DNA of 64,000 bases from Sutterella wadsworthensis. GTDB lineage: Bacteria > Pseudomonadota > Gammaproteobacteria > Burkholderiales > Burkholderiaceae_F. The notes beneath the pieces are model-generated. The model was not told where the DNA came from. It made no database searches and saw nothing but the letters and a program-made list of their open reading frames with translations. Within the stretch, counting starts at the first letter, position 1. Each line of letters opens with the position of its first letter. The DNA is taken from positions 16,283 through 80,282 of the forward strand of contig NZ_QNRV01000009.1 in assembly GCF_003315195.1 (NCBI RefSeq), read 5' to 3'. The translations under genes were made by a program, and so were the position numbers. This document shows positions 1-10,027 of the stretch, piece after piece.

Positions 1-1
1 A

Positions 2-1183
2 CTCACAGGCGTCACGCGAACCTCCTATTCGCCCGAAGAAGGACGGGTGCTCAAGTATTTAAGCGATGTGTGCTGCGGACTTGGGCTTCAAGTTGAGACA
101 GATCCTGCCGGCAATGTTTGGGGAACCCTGCGCGGCTCAGACCCGGAATTGCCTGCGGTGGTGTCCGGCAGTCATTGTGACAGCGTACCCGACGGCGGAA
201 ACTATGACGGCTTGGCCGGGATTGTGGCGGCGCTCTGCACTGCACGGTGGATGCAGTATCTGGGTTTTTCACCCAAGCGGGACTTTCGCGTTGTCATCAT
301 GCGCGGAGAAGAGGAAGGTCTCCTCGGTTCACTCGGTATGTTGGGACAACTCACTGAAGACGATCTCAGCCGCCGTATGCGGTCTGGTTCAGCCGGTCCA
401 ACGCTGAGGGAATTGCTGACGGGTATCGGTGTGGATCCGGCAGCAGTCAGTTCCGGCAAACATTGCGTCGATTTTGCAAAAATAGCCGCTTTTATTGAAG
501 TTCACATTGAGCAGAGCGCTCGTTTGGATAATGCCGTCACTGATCGCGTCGGCGTTGTGACGGGCATTCGCGGATTGATTCGTCACCGTACGATTCAAGC
601 GATCGGTGAGACCGCACACGCAGGGGCAGTGGATTTTCCGTACCGCAAAGACGCGGCGCTTGCCTGTGCAAGGTTTTCTTCCAGACTCTATGACTTCTGG
701 CAGCACGAGCTCTCGCTCGGACGTGATCTGGTAGCAACGACAGGCGTGATTCGCACGAGCCCGTCTGCGTCGATGAATAAGATCGCGGGCGAGTGCATTG
801 TGTCGCTCGACGCTCGTTCACTTTCGGCAGCCGAACTGAACCTCTTCGAAAAGAAGGTTGAAGCCATTCTCCAGGAGACTGCAGAAGAGACGGGGGTCAT
901 TTTTAAGACAGATCCGCTGATGCGCATTGCCCCCGTGGAGGCCGACGAAGGCGTGATGAAAAAGCTTGAAACGTCAGCAGATATTTTGAAAATCGGCACG
1001 CAGCGGATGCCGTCAGGTGCCGGGCACGATGCTATGAATTTTGCGGCGGCAGGCGTTCCCTTTGCGATGCTCTTTGTTGCCAATCGGTTTGGCTCTCACA
1101 ATCCGAATGAATACATGGCAATGGACGATTTTCTGAATGCTGCCGGCATTTTGGCGCGCACGGTCATGGATTTTGACAGGTAG
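2..1183 (+). CDS. Zn-dependent amidase/carbamoylase (M20), 5' end outside the window
   Basis: The protein belongs to the hydantoinase/carbamoylase branch of M20 peptidases (N-carbamoyl-L-amino-acid hydrolase, allantoate amidohydrolase). These enzymes hydrolyse a carbamoyl or ureido C-N bond using two metal ions. Visible metal-site motifs are GSHCDSVPDGG then YDG, the acidic pair in RGEEEG, EVHIEQ, and the late SGAGHDAMNFA. A GTG at position 47 could be read as a start, but the frame stays open to the window edge and upstream codons read LTGVTRTSYSPEEGR, the usual family N-terminus, so the gene is truncated by the window. Which substrate it uses cannot be told. The following gene is convergent, and no partner gene is visible. 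Confidence 0.85.
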   Translation, partial: LTGVTRTSYSPEEGRVLKYLSDVCCGLGLQVETDPAGNVWGTLRGSDPELPAVVSGSHCDSVPDGGNYDGLAGIVAALCTARWMQYLGFSPKRDFRVVIMRGEEEGLLGSLGMLGQLTEDDLSRRMRSGSAGPTLRELLTGIGVDPAAVSSGKHCVDFAKIAAFIEVHIEQSARLDNAVTDRVGVVTGIRGLIRHRTIQAIGETAHAGAVDFPYRKDAALACARFSSRLYDFWQHELSLGRDLVATTGVIRTSPSASMNKIAGECIVSLDARSLSAAELNLFEKKVEAILQETAEETGVIFKTDPLMRIAPVEADEGVMKKLETSADILKIGTQRMPSGAGHDAMNFAAAGVPFAMLFVANRFGSHNPNEYMAMDDFLNAAGILARTVMDFDR

Positions 1184-1203
1184 GCGTCTTGCCGCAGTGA
1201 TAA

Positions 1204-1863
1204 TCAGCTGCCGATCAGCGCTTTCAAAAGAACACTAACGCCGAAGCAGCAAAAGAGCAGAGCACTGATGCGATTGATGAGCTGTGCTGCCCGCGGGCTT
1301 GCCAGAAATTTCCTCGCCCAGGCTGCAGCGTAGCTGTATGCAAAGTGAATCACAATGCCGTTGCCGGCAAAAATGGCGATGAGGAGTGCTGTCTGCGGGA
1401 CATAAGGGTCTGACGGGGTGATGAATTGAGGCAGAAACGAAACCTGAAAGACGTACAGCATTGGGTTCGTTAGCTGCAGCAAAAAAGCTGACGTAAAAAG
1501 CGAGGCGCCGTGCGGCCGTTTGGCAGGGGGTGCTGACGGGTGATGGACGGTAGCCGCAGGGTCTGCGAGCGAAGCAAAGCCGTTAGCCGGTGCATGCCAG
1601 CTGCGCCAGGCCAGATAAAGGAGTACCAGAGCAGAGAGTCCCTGCACGATGCTGAAGACGAGCGGTGAGGCAGTCAATATCGCGCCAATGCCGGCCGCGC
1701 AGGCTACAGCGACGCAGGCTGATGCGAGGACATTACCCAGCGGAGCCTGCCATGCATCTTGAAAGCCGCTTCGAAGCGCACTCGTCACGGTGAAGAGCAC
1801 ACCAGCGCCAGGCGAGAGAATCGTGAGGAAGGTAAGCGCGAAGTAGAGCGGCAGGTCGTTCAT
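1204..1863 (-). CDS. LysE/RhtB family amino-acid exporter
   Basis: This is a small inner-membrane exporter of the LysE/RhtB family, which pumps amino acids or related metabolites out of the cell. The N-terminus MNDLPLYFALTFLTILSPGA carries the family's membrane helix ending in a SPGxG motif. Several further hydrophobic segments follow, and the 219-residue length is normal. A start 66 bases upstream is possible, but that extension does not look like the family; no strong ribosome binding site settles the choice. The gene stands alone, convergent with the amidase and divergent from the sensor kinase. The substrate is unknown. Confidence 0.8.
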   Translation of the reverse strand: MNDLPLYFALTFLTILSPGAGVLFTVTSALRSGFQDAWQAPLGNVLASACVAVACAAGIGAILTASPLVFSIVQGLSALVLLYLAWRSWHAPANGFASLADPAATVHHPSAPPAKRPHGASLFTSAFLLQLTNPMLYVFQVSFLPQFITPSDPYVPQTALLIAIFAGNGIVIHFAYSYAAAWARKFLASPRAAQLINRISALLFCCFGVSVLLKALIGS

Positions 1864-2167
1864 GAGAAAGCGAACGGTACTGTGGGGGTGACTTAACAGA
1901 CAACAGGTGTACAGCAATACGCCATCCATAAATTCTAGAAAACTATAGAAAGTTGAGCAGAGATCCTCAAGGTGGATAAACGCTGATCCATCGAAAGACC
2001 TTAGTTTGCCGTGAATGATTGGGAAGCGTATGGACTGGATTCGCTGCTGACACAGCTGAGGCGCAGTTCATCAAAGATCGTCGCCAGCAGGTGTTTGAGT
2101 TCAAGCCCATCGTTAAGCTCGGGGGGCCTTGTTTCTTCGGATCTGCGGCTCACCTATACTCAGGCAT
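1864..2167. other. Divergent intergenic region, no gene
   Basis: About 300 bases separate the divergent exporter and sensor kinase genes and should hold both promoters. No convincing open frame, RNA gene or strong repeat was seen. A short frame from about 2011 lacks any recognisable protein and overlaps the kinase start. Confidence 0.5.
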
Positions 2168-4225
2168 ATGTTCTCGCACCGTTCTTATTCCATCTTTCAA
2201 TGCCGGCGGCATCGCCTGCCTCAATGGCTCTGGGCATCGATGGTTTTGGCAATATTGCTGCTTTTATCGCCTTTCAGTGTTTCTGCCGGCGGGAATGCTG
2301 ACATCAAAGTTCCTTTGGATGGGCGTTCAATCGGGCAAGAGGAAGCCATTCTCTCGCCCGATGAGGCCGCTTTGTCGGCGGTGCCGCCCAATGGCCGGCC
2401 GCTTGTTCGTTTCGGTTTTTTAAAACCGATGCTGGCTTACGGCGAAAATAATTACCAACCGGGCGAAACCGATATCCGCAGGCCTTTGGTTGCGCATCTG
2501 CGCCGCATGATGCCTGACGTCCATTTCCAGTTTATAGAGTACGAACTGCCGGCTCTCTCTGAAGCGGTTAAAAGGCATGAGGTTGACTATGCGCTCATGA
2601 GTGCAGGGCAGTATGTGGAGCTGCGGTCATACGGCGCTTATGCGCTTGCGACTGTTTATACCGCCCGCTTCCCGGATCCCAATCGTTTTACTGCGGCACT
2701 CTTTGTGACCACCGCAGATCATCCGGAAATTCAAACGATCGCAGATATGAAGGGCGCTCGAGCCGTCTTCAATAGTCAAGCGAACTTCATCAACTATCAG
2801 CTGCCGCTTGCCGCTATTGCCAATGCTGGGTTTAATCCAGATCGGTTCTTTTTCAAGCAGTATTTCACCAACGACAAACCGCAGGAAGTTCTCCGGCTGC
2901 TTTTGGAGCGCAAAGCCGACATCGGCGTTTTTCGTGTCTGTGAATATGAAACGCTGATTGCCAAATGGCCGCAGCTCAAGCAGTCCTTCCGGCCAACGGC
3001 GCTCGTTTCGGGGGGCAATCAGTCGTGCCTGCGCTCGACGGAACTCTTTCCCGGGTGGACAGTGGCACTCACCACCGACAACATGGCGCCTCAGCTGACA
3101 AAACGCATGGTGGAAACGATTCTTGCCATGCCGATTGATCCGTCAAGCGGTATGGGCTGGAGCGTTGCGACGGAATTTTCAAGAGTCAATGATGTCTTCC
3201 ATGTCCTCAGAATCGGGCCTTACGCCTATCTGCGGGACTGGACGCTCAGCCGTATTTGGCGAGATTTTTGGCCCCTCATTGCAGCTGCGCTTGCTTTGCT
3301 GGCGGGATTTGTATTCCATTCCGTCTCGGTGGAACGTTTGGCGCAGTCTCGTGCCAGGGAATTGAACGATGCTTATGTTCGGCAGCGAGAAATTGAAGAC
3401 AAGGCTTTGAAGACTGAAGAGCGTCTTGCGGCGCTCTCGCGTCTTGGGGTTGTGAGTCAGCTTTCTTCGATATTTGCGCATGAAATGGGACAGCCGCTCT
3501 CGGCTATTCGCTATCGTGCCCGCGCACTGAAGACGCTGCTTGCCGCACCGACCCCGCGCCGGGATTTAATGAATGACTGCTTAAAGACCATAGATGCGCA
3601 GAGTGCAAAGGCTGCCCGCATTCTGCAGAAGGTTCGAGCTTATGCCAAGGGAGAAACATCGCGCGAAGCCCCCGTTCGTTTGGATTTGCTGGTGGAAACA
3701 GCCGCTGCCGATTTGCGGCGTTCAGGTCGGCTGACTGTGCCGACGCGCGTCAAGACCGTGGAGGTAGAGATCCCGGGAGACGAACTTGAGCTGGGACTTG
3801 CGGTTTTGAATATTCTTAAAAATGCGGCAGAAGCCGCTGCAGGCGGCATCAATGGGGAAGACGGTGCATCCGTTCGCGTCAATCTTTCTGCCAACGGCCG
3901 CTGCGCGCGGCTTCAAGTGGTCAACACTGGTCGACGTCTGGCGCCTGGCGAGCTCGAACGGCACATGGCGCCGATGAGCAGCGAAAAGAAGGAGGGCATT
4001 GGCCTTGGCATCGTCATTATTCAGTCGATTGCAGAAGCCCACGGCGGCAGTTTCAGTCTGCGGGCGCTTGAGGCGGGGGGCGCAGAAGCGGTGCTCGAAC
4101 TGCCGCTGAAATTCGAAGGAGAGACTGCTGACCGTGAAATTCAAGAGACTTGTGATGTGAAAAAGTCGATGCCGAGCGGTTTGGCGCCGAATACGCTCGA
4201 CAATAAAGAGGAGCCAAAAAAATGA
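2168..4225 (+). CDS. TtrS-like sensor histidine kinase with periplasmic PhnD-type binding domain
   Basis: This is a membrane sensor kinase of about 685 residues. Residues about 17-40 are a signal/transmembrane segment. Residues about 70-340 resemble a PhnD-type phosphonate-binding fold as in the tetrathionate sensor TtrS, and a second membrane helix follows near 366-387. The H box (FAHEMGQPL) puts the phosphorylated histidine near residue 438. The N box is NILKNAAEAAAG and the G2 box is GIGLGIVI. The G1 box is unusual: NTGRRL stands where DNGPGI is expected. The ATG at 2168 is preferred over a TTG at 2129 because it begins the signal segment. The last four bases overlap the regulator start, so the two are translationally coupled. 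The signal is unknown; a periplasmic respiratory acceptor is likely. Confidence 0.8.
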   Translation: MFSHRSYSIFQCRRHRLPQWLWASMVLAILLLLSPFSVSAGGNADIKVPLDGRSIGQEEAILSPDEAALSAVPPNGRPLVRFGFLKPMLAYGENNYQPGETDIRRPLVAHLRRMMPDVHFQFIEYELPALSEAVKRHEVDYALMSAGQYVELRSYGAYALATVYTARFPDPNRFTAALFVTTADHPEIQTIADMKGARAVFNSQANFINYQLPLAAIANAGFNPDRFFFKQYFTNDKPQEVLRLLLERKADIGVFRVCEYETLIAKWPQLKQSFRPTALVSGGNQSCLRSTELFPGWTVALTTDNMAPQLTKRMVETILAMPIDPSSGMGWSVATEFSRVNDVFHVLRIGPYAYLRDWTLSRIWRDFWPLIAAALALLAGFVFHSVSVERLAQSRARELNDAYVRQREIEDKALKTEERLAALSRLGVVSQLSSIFAHEMGQPLSAIRYRARALKTLLAAPTPRRDLMNDCLKTIDAQSAKAARILQKVRAYAKGETSREAPVRLDLLVETAAADLRRSGRLTVPTRVKTVEVEIPGDELELGLAVLNILKNAAEAAAGGINGEDGASVRVNLSANGRCARLQVVNTGRRLAPGELERHMAPMSSEKKEGIGLGIVIIQSIAEAHGGSFSLRALEAGGAEAVLELPLKFEGETADREIQETCDVKKSMPSGLAPNTLDNKEEPKK

Positions 4226-4869
4226 AGTCAATGAAACCGCAGGAACCATTGATACGCGTCGTTGATGATGAAGAAGAGGTGCGCGACTCCTTAAAGTTCA
4301 TGCTTGAGTGTGAGGGCTGGCTCGTCTCCGCTTATGCGTCCGGCTTTGATCTTCTCAAAGATTTTGATCGCTCCAGACCGGGCTGCATTCTCTTAGATGT
4401 TCGCATGCCCGATCTTTCCGGACCGGAACTTCAGGAGAAACTCAACCTGATGGGCTCAAGGGTTCCCATTGTCTTTATCACCAGCTATTCCGACATTCAT
4501 GCAGCCATCGCTACGCTCAAGGCCGGGGCCGATGATTTCCTTTTGAAGCCCGTAGACCCTGAAAAACTTCTGGAGGTTGTTGCGCGTACGGTTGAACGTT
4601 CCCAACTTTTGGCGGCGGGCGCGGTACTGCCCGAAAATCTGGCGGCCTCAGCAGCGTCGCTCACGGAACGCCCTCGCCGTGTGCTCGACCTCATGATGGA
4701 TGGGATGAACGACGCGGCGATTGCTGAACGTCTGAATTTGAGCGAACGCACTGTGCAGGTTTACCGTGCTCAGATTTATAAGGCGTATGGTGTTCATTCT
4801 GTTAAACAGTTCGCACTCCTCATTCCGCGCCTTAAAGCGGCGCTCAGTTCCGCTGATGCCGACTCTTGA
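4222..4869 (+). CDS. FixJ/TtrR-type response regulator with LuxR HTH
   Basis: This is a two-domain response regulator of 215 residues and the partner of the kinase with which it overlaps by ATGA. The receiver domain shows the acidic pocket VVDDEEE, the phospho-acceptor Asp59 in LLDVRMPD, Thr87 and Lys109 in FLLKP. The C-terminal LuxR-type helix-turn-helix lies near residues 150-205 (NDAAIAERLNLSERTVQVY). FixJ-type regulators activate transcription after phosphorylation. The next gene on the same strand, 100 bases on, encodes a secreted flavoprotein and is the obvious candidate target. That link is inferred from position only. Confidence 0.88.
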   Translation: MKSMKPQEPLIRVVDDEEEVRDSLKFMLECEGWLVSAYASGFDLLKDFDRSRPGCILLDVRMPDLSGPELQEKLNLMGSRVPIVFITSYSDIHAAIATLKAGADDFLLKPVDPEKLLEVVARTVERSQLLAAGAVLPENLAASAASLTERPRRVLDLMMDGMNDAAIAERLNLSERTVQVYRAQIYKAYGVHSVKQFALLIPRLKAALSSADADS

Positions 4870-4919
4870 CGACTGCAAAATTACTTAAGGAAATGATTTT
4901 TTATCTTTCTCTTTAAGCA

Positions 4920-4936
4920 CGAGGTTCATAACCTCG
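4920..4936. promoter_or_regulatory. 17-bp palindrome upstream of the flavoprotein gene
   Basis: CGAGGTTCATAACCTCG has two perfect 7-base arms around CAT. It ends 35 bases before the flavoprotein ATG and lies about 50 bases after the response regulator stop. It could be an operator for that regulator or a hairpin in the leader. There is no T run, so it is not a normal terminator. Confidence 0.4.
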
Positions 4937-4971
4937 CGAGCACACCTCACTCATCAAAGGGAGAAAGATAT

Positions 4972-6468
4972 ATGAAGCAAGTTCTGATCGCGGCTGCAGT
5001 GGCCATGACTTTTGCTCCGGCGTGGGCAGCTGACCAGACCTATAACGTTGACGTCGTTGTGGTCGGTGCTGGTGCGGGCGGCACAGTCGCGGCCGTGAGC
5101 GCCGTTGAGGGCGGCCTCAAAACTCTGATGCTTGAGAAGAATGCCTTTGCGGGCGGTGCCGGCAACTTTATGGAAGGTTCGTTTGCCGCGGAATCCTTCA
5201 TGCAGAAGGAAAAAGGCGTCAAGCTCACGAAGATTCAGGCCTTCAATGAAATGGCTGCTTATCACCACTGGCGCATCAATGCACCGTTGGTGAAGGCCTT
5301 CGTTGATCTCTCCGGCGACACGATCCAGTGGGTTTACGACCACGGCGTGCATTGGAAGGAAGTGAAGACCGCCTGGCGTGACAAGGCTGATCTGACGTGG
5401 CATATCTATCCGAGCGCCGGTTCGCTCCCAAAGGCCATGGTTGAAACCTTTAAGGCCAAGGGCGGCACGCTGCTGCTCTCCACGCCGGCAGAGAAGCTTA
5501 TCTACAAGGACGGTAAGGTTGAAGGCGTGGTGGCTAAAAATGCCAAGGGCGACACCATCACCGTTAACGCCAAGAACGTGATTCTTGCCACCGGCGGCTA
5601 CAACTTCAATGTGGACATGGTGAAGAAGCTCACCGGCATCGACATGATTCCGGTCGGCGCGCCCGGTCGTACGGGTGACGGCATCAAGATGGCCATGGAT
5701 GTCGGCGCCATCGGCGACAACATGGGGCCGATGATGATCAACGGCGCATTCATGCCAGCCGAGGGCGAGGCCATCTGCAACGGTGCGAATAAAGAGGTGC
5801 GCGCGCTCTTCCGTCAGGGGCTCCTTTATGTGGACAGCACCGGCAGCCGTTTCTTCAATGAAGAGCTGACGATTGACTGGCCCCAGGCGTCGAATGCCAT
5901 CGCTCGTACGGGTGAATGGACCTACATCGTCTTTGACGAAGCCACCAAGCGCGAATTCTCCACGGAAGGCAAAGGCTATCCCAATCCCTGCGGCAACTTC
6001 ATTCAGCGCCATCAGGCTGCTACGCAGCTCGATGCACTCCTGAAGGCTAACGAAGCCAAGGGCAACGTCTTCATCGGCAATACGATTGAAGAAGTCGCTA
6101 AGAAGGCCGGCATGGATCCCGCCACGCTGAAGGCTTCCGCTGACATGATGACGAAGTTTGCCAAGCAGGGCCGTGATGACCAGTTCGGCAAGGATAAGTA
6201 CTATCTGCGCGCCGTGAGCGAAGGTCCGTTCTATGTGGTTCGCGGCAAGCTTAATACGCTCACGAGCTTGAACGGCGTCAAGGTGAATGCCGACCTGCAG
6301 GTGCTTGATAAGAACGACCATGTCATCCAGGGGCTTTATGCCATCGGTCATGACGCCGGCGGCGTGTACGGCGACTCCTATGACCTGAAGGTGGGTGAAG
6401 GCACGGCTTCCGCATTTGCCATCAACTCCGGCCGTATGGCAGTGCGCAAGATTCTCGCTGACAAATAA
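4972..6468 (+). CDS. Sec-secreted FAD-dependent oxidoreductase, fumarate/urocanate reductase family
   Basis: This 498-residue protein has a Sec signal peptide (residues 1-20, ending in PAWA) directly followed by an FAD-binding Rossmann motif, VVVVGAGAGG. The domain runs to the C-terminal FAD segment (GLYAIGHDAGG, then GEGTASAFAINSGRMA). The family (FAD_binding_2; flavocytochrome c flavin subunit) reduces alpha,beta-unsaturated carboxylates or similar acceptors in the periplasm. No CxxCH heme site and no FMN-binding domain are present, so electrons must come from a separate cytochrome not seen here. The ribosome site AAGGGAGAAAG is strong. The upstream TtrSR-like system suggests acceptor-controlled expression. 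Substrate unknown. Confidence 0.82.
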   Translation: MKQVLIAAAVAMTFAPAWAADQTYNVDVVVVGAGAGGTVAAVSAVEGGLKTLMLEKNAFAGGAGNFMEGSFAAESFMQKEKGVKLTKIQAFNEMAAYHHWRINAPLVKAFVDLSGDTIQWVYDHGVHWKEVKTAWRDKADLTWHIYPSAGSLPKAMVETFKAKGGTLLLSTPAEKLIYKDGKVEGVVAKNAKGDTITVNAKNVILATGGYNFNVDMVKKLTGIDMIPVGAPGRTGDGIKMAMDVGAIGDNMGPMMINGAFMPAEGEAICNGANKEVRALFRQGLLYVDSTGSRFFNEELTIDWPQASNAIARTGEWTYIVFDEATKREFSTEGKGYPNPCGNFIQRHQAATQLDALLKANEAKGNVFIGNTIEEVAKKAGMDPATLKASADMMTKFAKQGRDDQFGKDKYYLRAVSEGPFYVVRGKLNTLTSLNGVKVNADLQVLDKNDHVIQGLYAIGHDAGGVYGDSYDLKVGEGTASAFAINSGRMAVRKILADK

Positions 6469-6526
6469 TCCGGCGAGGCATTGAGGGGGCCCGGTGACCA
6501 ATTGTCTCGGCCCCCACAAGAAACAA

Positions 6527-6564
6527 GAATGGGAAGTTGCATCAACGACTTCCCATTTGTTTGT
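6527..6564 (+). terminator. Intrinsic terminator after the flavoprotein gene
   Basis: A 9-bp perfect stem (ATGGGAAGT / ACTTCCCAT) is followed by TTGTTTG. A second GC-rich hairpin (GGGGGCC / GGCCCCC, 6485-6515) lies just before it and has no T run; the pair may act together. Confidence 0.65.
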
Positions 6565-6603
6565 CTGGCCACGCAAAGGACTAAGGATCTTTGATCCTCG
6601 CTG

Positions 6604-6633
6604 AAAAAAAGGCCGGCAGTTTATGCCGACCTT
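6604..6633 (-). terminator. Intrinsic terminator after leuD
   Basis: On the minus strand a stem of AGGTCGGCA with TGCCGGCCT is followed by seven T residues, 17 bases past the leuD stop. It ends the leu gene cluster. Confidence 0.8.
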
Positions 6634-6649
6634 TCCTAACGTAGATTAT

Positions 6650-7264
6650 TTAGTGCAGCGCGTGGACCCGCCAGGCAGGCATTGAGGCTTCGTAGGCCGC
6701 GATCTTGTCTTCATCCTGAAGTGTGAGGCCGATGGCATCCAGACCTTCGAGCATCATCCAGCGGCGGAAGGGGTCAACGGTAAAGGTAAAGTGAAGACTG
6801 CCCGCATCGACCGTCTGCTTTTCGAGGTCGACTGTGATCTCCATGCCGGGATTGGCTTCCAGCACCTGGAAAAGTTGGTCGATTTCGCTTTGTTTAAGTT
6901 CAACCGGCAGCAGTCCGTTGCCGAGCGCATTGTTCTTGAAAATATCCGCAAAGGACGGCGCAATAACGCAGCGGAAGCCGTATTCAAGAAGTGCCCAGGG
7001 GGCGTGTTCGCGCGACGAACCATTGCCAAAATTGGCCTGAGCGACGAGGATGCCTGCACCCTTGTACACGGGGAAGTTAAGTACAAAGTCGGGATTGGGC
7101 TTTGTTTCTTCGGCATCCAGCCAGCGGTGATCGTGAAAGAGGTGATGGCCAAAACCCTTGCGATCCACTGCAAGCAGGAACTGCTTGGGGATGATTTGGT
7201 CCGTGTCGACGTTCGCGCGGTTGAGCGGAACGGCCTTCGAAGTGAAACGAGTGAATTTCTGCAT
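6650..7264 (-). CDS. leuD: 3-isopropylmalate dehydratase small subunit
   Basis: LeuD is the swivel subunit of isopropylmalate isomerase. With LeuC it converts 2-isopropylmalate to 3-isopropylmalate in leucine synthesis, in the cytoplasm. Family motifs are [13 protein letters not shown] near the N-terminus, [15 protein letters not shown] and the region around [17 protein letters not shown]. The ATG at 7264 gives 204 residues, the usual length, and has GAGAG upstream; a longer reading adds 14 unrelated residues. It starts 10 bases after leuC and is the last gene of leuBCD. Confidence 0.95.
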   Translation of the reverse strand: MQKFTRFTSKAVPLNRANVDTDQIIPKQFLLAVDRKGFGHHLFHDHRWLDAEETKPNPDFVLNFPVYKGAGILVAQANFGNGSSREHAPWALLEYGFRCVIAPSFADIFKNNALGNGLLPVELKQSEIDQLFQVLEANPGMEITVDLEKQTVDAGSLHFTFTVDPFRRWMMLEGLDAIGLTLQDEDKIAAYEASMPAWRVHALH

Positions 7265-7274
7265 GGCTGCTCTC

Positions 7275-8675
7275 TCAGAGATAATCGCGCGGATCGGCAA
7301 TGGCACCCGCTATTGCGGCTGCGGCAGCAGAGGCCGGGCTCATCAAATGCGTACGGCTGCCTTTGCCCTGTCGGCCGACGAAGTTGCGGTTGGACGTGCT
7401 CGCCACGCGCGAGCCTTCTTCCGCGCGGTCGTCGTTCATCGCGAGGCACATCGAGCACCCCGGCAGACGCCACTCAAAACCGGCATCCGAGAGAATCTTG
7501 GCAATGCCTTCGGCTTCGGCCATTTCGCGAACTGCCATAGAGCCCGGAACAGCAAGTGCTTGCACGCCGGGTGCAACCTTGCGGCCCTTGGCGACTCGTG
7601 CAGCTTCACGGAAGTCTTCAATGCGGCCATTTGTGCATGAGCCGATGAAAACAGTGTCGATCGGCGTGCCGATCAGCTTTTGTCCCGGCTTCAGATCAAT
7701 GTAGGCGAGCGCGGCCTCTGCACTCTGGCGTGCGACAGGATTGTCGAAGCTTTCAAGTGTTGGGACGCAGCCCGTGAGGGCACCTTCCTGACCAGGGTTC
7801 GTGCCCCAGGTCACCTGCGGTTCGAGCGCAGCAGCGTCGAGCACCACTTCTTTGTCAAACTGAGCGTCTTCGTCTGTGGCCAGTGTCTTCCAATAGGCAA
7901 CAGCCTCGTCCCATTCTGCGCCCTTCGGTGCGAAGAGGCGTCCCTTCACGTATTCGAAGGTGACTTCATCCGGTGCGACCATGCCGACTTTGGCACCCAT
8001 TTCAATCGCCATGTTGCAAAGCGTCATGCGCCCTTCCATCGTGAGGGCCTTCACGGCTTCTCCTGCGAATTCAACGGCATAGCCCGTTCCGCCGGCAGTG
8101 GTGAGTTTGCCGGCAATGGCAAGAATCAAATCTTTGGCGTAGACGCCCGAACGCAGTCGGCCGTCGCAGCGGATCCGCATGGTCTTTAAGCGCTGCTGCT
8201 TGAGCGTCTGCGTCGCCATGACGTGTTCGACTTCGGACGTACCAATGCCGAAGGCCAAAGCACCGAAGGCGCCGTGAGTGGCCGTATGCGAATCTCCGCA
8301 AACCAAGGTTGTGCCGGGCAGCGTGAAACCGCTTTGCGGTCCCACGATATGCACAATCCCTTGACCAGGATTGCCCAGACCGTAGAGCGTGACGCCAAAG
8401 TCTTGACAGTTGGCCATCAGCGTCGTCACCTGCTTTTTGGCAAGCGGCATGCATGCGTCAAGCGTGGGCTTTCGGGTAGAGATGTCGTGGTCCATCGTCG
8501 CGAGCATCAGGTCGGGACGACGGAGCTTGCGGCCGGCTGCGCGCAGACCAGCGAAAGCCTGAGGACTCGTGACTTCATGAATGATGTGACGGTCAATGTA
8601 AAGCAGAGGCAGTTCGCCGGGCTTTTGCATCACCACGTGGGCGTCATAAACCTTTTCGTAGAGTGTTTTTCCCAT
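7275..8675 (-). CDS. leuC: 3-isopropylmalate dehydratase large subunit
   Basis: LeuC is the catalytic aconitase-type subunit with a 4Fe-4S cluster. Cluster cysteines are visible in IGSCTNGR and in the late CSMCLAMN segment. The protein begins [13 protein letters not shown], the normal LeuC start, giving 466 residues. A GTG three codons upstream is open, but AGAGG is correctly spaced from the ATG at 8675. LeuC pairs with LeuD encoded just downstream. It follows leuB by 16 bases, so the three genes are almost certainly one transcript. Confidence 0.95.
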   Translation of the reverse strand: MGKTLYEKVYDAHVVMQKPGELPLLYIDRHIIHEVTSPQAFAGLRAAGRKLRRPDLMLATMDHDISTRKPTLDACMPLAKKQVTTLMANCQDFGVTLYGLGNPGQGIVHIVGPQSGFTLPGTTLVCGDSHTATHGAFGALAFGIGTSEVEHVMATQTLKQQRLKTMRIRCDGRLRSGVYAKDLILAIAGKLTTAGGTGYAVEFAGEAVKALTMEGRMTLCNMAIEMGAKVGMVAPDEVTFEYVKGRLFAPKGAEWDEAVAYWKTLATDEDAQFDKEVVLDAAALEPQVTWGTNPGQEGALTGCVPTLESFDNPVARQSAEAALAYIDLKPGQKLIGTPIDTVFIGSCTNGRIEDFREAARVAKGRKVAPGVQALAVPGSMAVREMAEAEGIAKILSDAGFEWRLPGCSMCLAMNDDRAEEGSRVASTSNRNFVGRQGKGSRTHLMSPASAAAAAIAGAIADPRDYL

Positions 8676-8691
8676 GGTATTCACCTCTCAG

Positions 8692-9792
<1,101 letters not shown>

Positions 9793-9974
9793 CTATGCAC
9801 GGCTGCGGTCGACTGCCTCGGAAGACAATTCCGGTCAGCAGCCGCAGTCAGTATTTATGAAAGTGGCAGAAGCTTCGGGAAGCGGGCGATAGGCGTGCGT
9901 TTTTATAGTCGTAAGCCTGGAACGTGCGGGTCCTGAGCTTATTGAAATGATGTGGAGTCGCTGAGGTGATTTGA

Positions 9975-10004
9975 ACTGCCTGCGAAGTCGGCTTCGCAGG
10001 CAGT
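9975..10004. repeat. 13-bp inverted repeat between leuA and leuB
   Basis: The arms ACTGCCTGCGAAG and CTTCGCAGGCAGT enclose a 4-base loop. On the minus strand, in which the leu genes are read, no T run follows; the T run lies on the plus-strand side (10011-10017). It could be a transcript-stabilising hairpin, a weak terminator or a processing site between leuA and leuB. Confidence 0.6.
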
Positions 10005-10027
10005 GGCAGGTTTTTTTAAAAGGATGC

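Noticed and set aside
4954..6576. A very long open frame (540 codons) antisense to the secreted flavoprotein
   Set aside because: The sense strand has a signal peptide, FAD motifs and a ribosome site. The antisense frame follows from codon use and shows no known domain.
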